From Phytopythium helicoides (taxonomy: Eukaryota; Oomycota; Peronosporomycetes; Pythiales; Pythiaceae), in the NCBI GenBank assembly GCA_024867545.1, contig JANFNE010000019.1, positions 186,001-250,000 on the forward strand: a DNA stretch of 64,000 nt, written 5' to 3'. The position numbers and the translations under genes were made by a program. Shown piece after piece: positions 62,367 to 64,000 of the stretch. Positions within the stretch are counted from its first letter, which is position 1. Every line of letters starts with the position of its first letter. The notes beneath the pieces are model-generated. The model was not told the DNA's origin and made no database searches. It saw only the letters and a list, made by a program, of their open reading frames with translations.

Positions 62367-62826
62367 AACGCCTTCCCGTCTTATCTTGTGAGGCTGGCGC
62401 CTTCCACCCCAAATTCGTAACGCGACACCACACCGTAAGCCCAGTGACCTGTCAATGGGCCAGTTGGCTGAACAAAAGCGACAGGGTGGCTCACATAATT
62501 TCCTGGCCAGAGATCTGCTTCTCCGTTGTCGACCACCCAGGTAGACAGAACGGAAATGACAACTTCCAGCTCTTCAGTGTCCACGTCGGGCCTAACAACT
62601 CTGACACTAGCGCGATCGCCTTGGAGCCGGCTAACTTGAGGAGAAATGAAAACTGAGGTTCTGCTAAGCTACATCCTAAATCTGCTCCTAAGTATATCAA
62701 ACTTCACCTTCGATCTTCCTGTCTTGTCGGAAAACGGATTCTCCTCACGGACTGATCCCGAAGCTCGTGGAAACATGAACGGCAAGACATCACCACGGCT
62801 GTGAACCGTTTGTCACGATAGCTTAT

Positions 62827-62910
62827 CCAATGCAGCATCATTGGGAAGGAGTGAAACGTATGCTTCAATACCTCCGTGCCTACGAACTGTGGTCTATTTT
62901 GCCTGTACGT
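62827..62910 (+). pseudogene. Copia polyprotein scrap (RNase H tether)
   Basis: PMQHHWEGVKRMLQYLRAYEL matches the P..HW.A.KR.LRYL region between RT and RNase H of Ty1/Copia. A possible SKFSKK-like RNase H end follows near 63025-63045. No intact frame. Confidence 0.5.
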
Positions 62911-63109
62911 TCGCAGCATCGGCGCTTCGCTGAGTTCGGTCATTTCCGCGACGTAAAATTTGGAGAGGACTCAACATCAGCCAAGTCATCATCCAGTGCA
63001 TTGTTCAGATCAACGGCACGACGACATCGAAGTTCTCAAAGAAATAGACGCCGGCTAGACAAAACACACTACAGCAGTGCTTGCAGTGCAAGAACGTATG
63101 TAAACCTTT

Positions 63110-63692
63110 TAGCCGTTTAGAAAGCTCGGCCTACCTCGGCAGGACGATATGTTGCACATCACAACTAATCTGCAATCAAGGCTATCGAGAGCAGCTTCAT
63201 AACAGTCAGCATGCAATGTACATAAAATTAATACCACTTTAGCTCTTTTATTAAGAGCATTCTTCAGCTTAGAGCATACTAATGCTAAGCGTATCTCTCC
63301 GTGAAGAGCATCTATCTGTTGTGAATGCCGTAGCACACTGCGATGATAAGAGGCACTCTTCCAGACCAAGTTCTTAAAAGCCAATGTGTCACACAATCCA
63401 AACGCTTGACTTCGCATCGCTTACCATTCAGAGATTGAGTGAGTTATGCGCTAAGAGCTATTCTCAGCTATGAAGCTCCATGACTCGAGGGATTGAACTG
63501 AAGGAGGTAACCTTGCAGCAGTCATGAAGTATATCAGCAACACAGGAACATACCCGCAGCAGCTCTCTGCTAAGAAGTGATCATCAAAGGTGATCTAGAT
63601 GAAGGACCTAGATGACCTCTCCGCTTTCAACCAAGCAGCCTAGCTAAGGAATACTCTTGGCGAAGAAAACACGGTCTATCAATATGGTCCTA
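63110..63692. other. Unassigned A/T-richer region
   Basis: About 580 bp with no coding signal. Words related to CTTAGAGCAT/CTAAGAGCTA/ATTAAGAGCAT recur (63240-63300, 63450-63460), suggesting repeat-derived DNA, perhaps the end of the Copia relic. Confidence 0.35.
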
Positions 63693-64000
63693 TGTAGAGC
63701 TGTAGGACTGGATTTGGACACTGGGACATTGGGACATTGGGACAAGTGGCAGGTCAAAGATGCAAGTGACTCGACGGGGTCTGTCAATATGGTCGGCGCG
63801 GGCGGAGCATCTGCCCGCGCTGGTGTAGAGCTGTAGGACTGGATTTGGACACTGGGACATTGGGACATTGGGACATTGGGACATTGGGACAAGTGGCAAG
63901 TCAAAGATGCAAGTGACTCGACGGGGTCTGTCAATATGGTCGGCGCGGGCGGAGCATCTGCCCGCGCTGTTGTAGAGCTGTAGGACTGGATTTGGACACT
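63693..64000 (+). repeat. Tandem satellite with nested 8 bp minisatellite, continuing past the window
   Basis: Units start at 63693, 63824 and 63971 with TGTAGAGCTGTAGGACTGG; unit lengths are 131 and 147 bp. The 16 bp difference is two extra copies of an internal ATTGGGAC repeat (two versus four). Each unit carries GCGCGGGC-ggagcatct-GCCCGCGC, a perfect 8 bp hairpin. Confidence 0.93.

Noticed and set aside
1..64000. Secreted RXLR or Crinkler effector genes
   Set aside because: I looked for signal peptide followed by RxLR-EER or LFLAK-type motifs and found no convincing case.

Overview
The window looks like nuclear DNA of an oomycete. Genes are compact with 49-87 bp GT-AG introns, and genes on opposite strands sit tail-to-tail or head-to-head with little space. 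Recognisable eukaryotic housekeeping proteins (EDRF1, CLN3, NOSIP, MCM10, VPS9 and OGT families) lie beside Ty3/Gypsy, Copia and DIRS retroelements and a Fanzor. I cannot name the species from sequence alone.

Layout. Bases 1-36155 are gene-rich: an M24 peptidase-like gene running off the left edge; an ABC1/ADCK kinase between two diverged VPS9-like paralogues; a secreted beta-propeller protein overlapping tail-to-tail with EDRF1; a C2/DUF1765-like/PH protein; a secreted TPR-OGT-methyltransferase fusion divergent from a canonical VPS9 RabGEF; a signal-peptide-peptidase-like protease divergent from CLN3; two paralogous small proteins; an unknown three-exon gene; and NOSIP divergent from MCM10. 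Seven isolated single-base frame breaks fall in four of these genes (about 11.7-26.2 kb). Exon arithmetic closes exactly if each is a one-base indel, so I read them as residual sequence error rather than gene death.

From 36.4 kb on the window is repeat-dominated. A decayed Fanzor (eukaryotic TnpB relative) is split by an 867 bp solo LTR with a 6 bp target duplication, and a run of hairpins lies just behind its stop. Next is a 14.15 kb Ty3/Gypsy element on the minus strand with LTRs that look identical by eye. Its gag and pol are intact; pol carries protease, RT, two RNase H domains, integrase and chromodomain, and a -1 frameshift signal (GTTAAAC plus stem-loop) sits at the gag stop. Between pol and the 3' LTR, on the opposite strand, a three-exon gene model encodes a 1018-residue coiled-coil protein. 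This antisense accessory gene, with the frameshift signal and dual RNase H, is the most unusual system here.

From 54 kb to the end lie relics: a second Gypsy pol with a mutated RT active site, Copia scraps, a DIRS-type (RT-RNase H-tyrosine recombinase) element on the minus strand, and a 131-147 bp tandem repeat with a nested 8 bp minisatellite running off the right edge.
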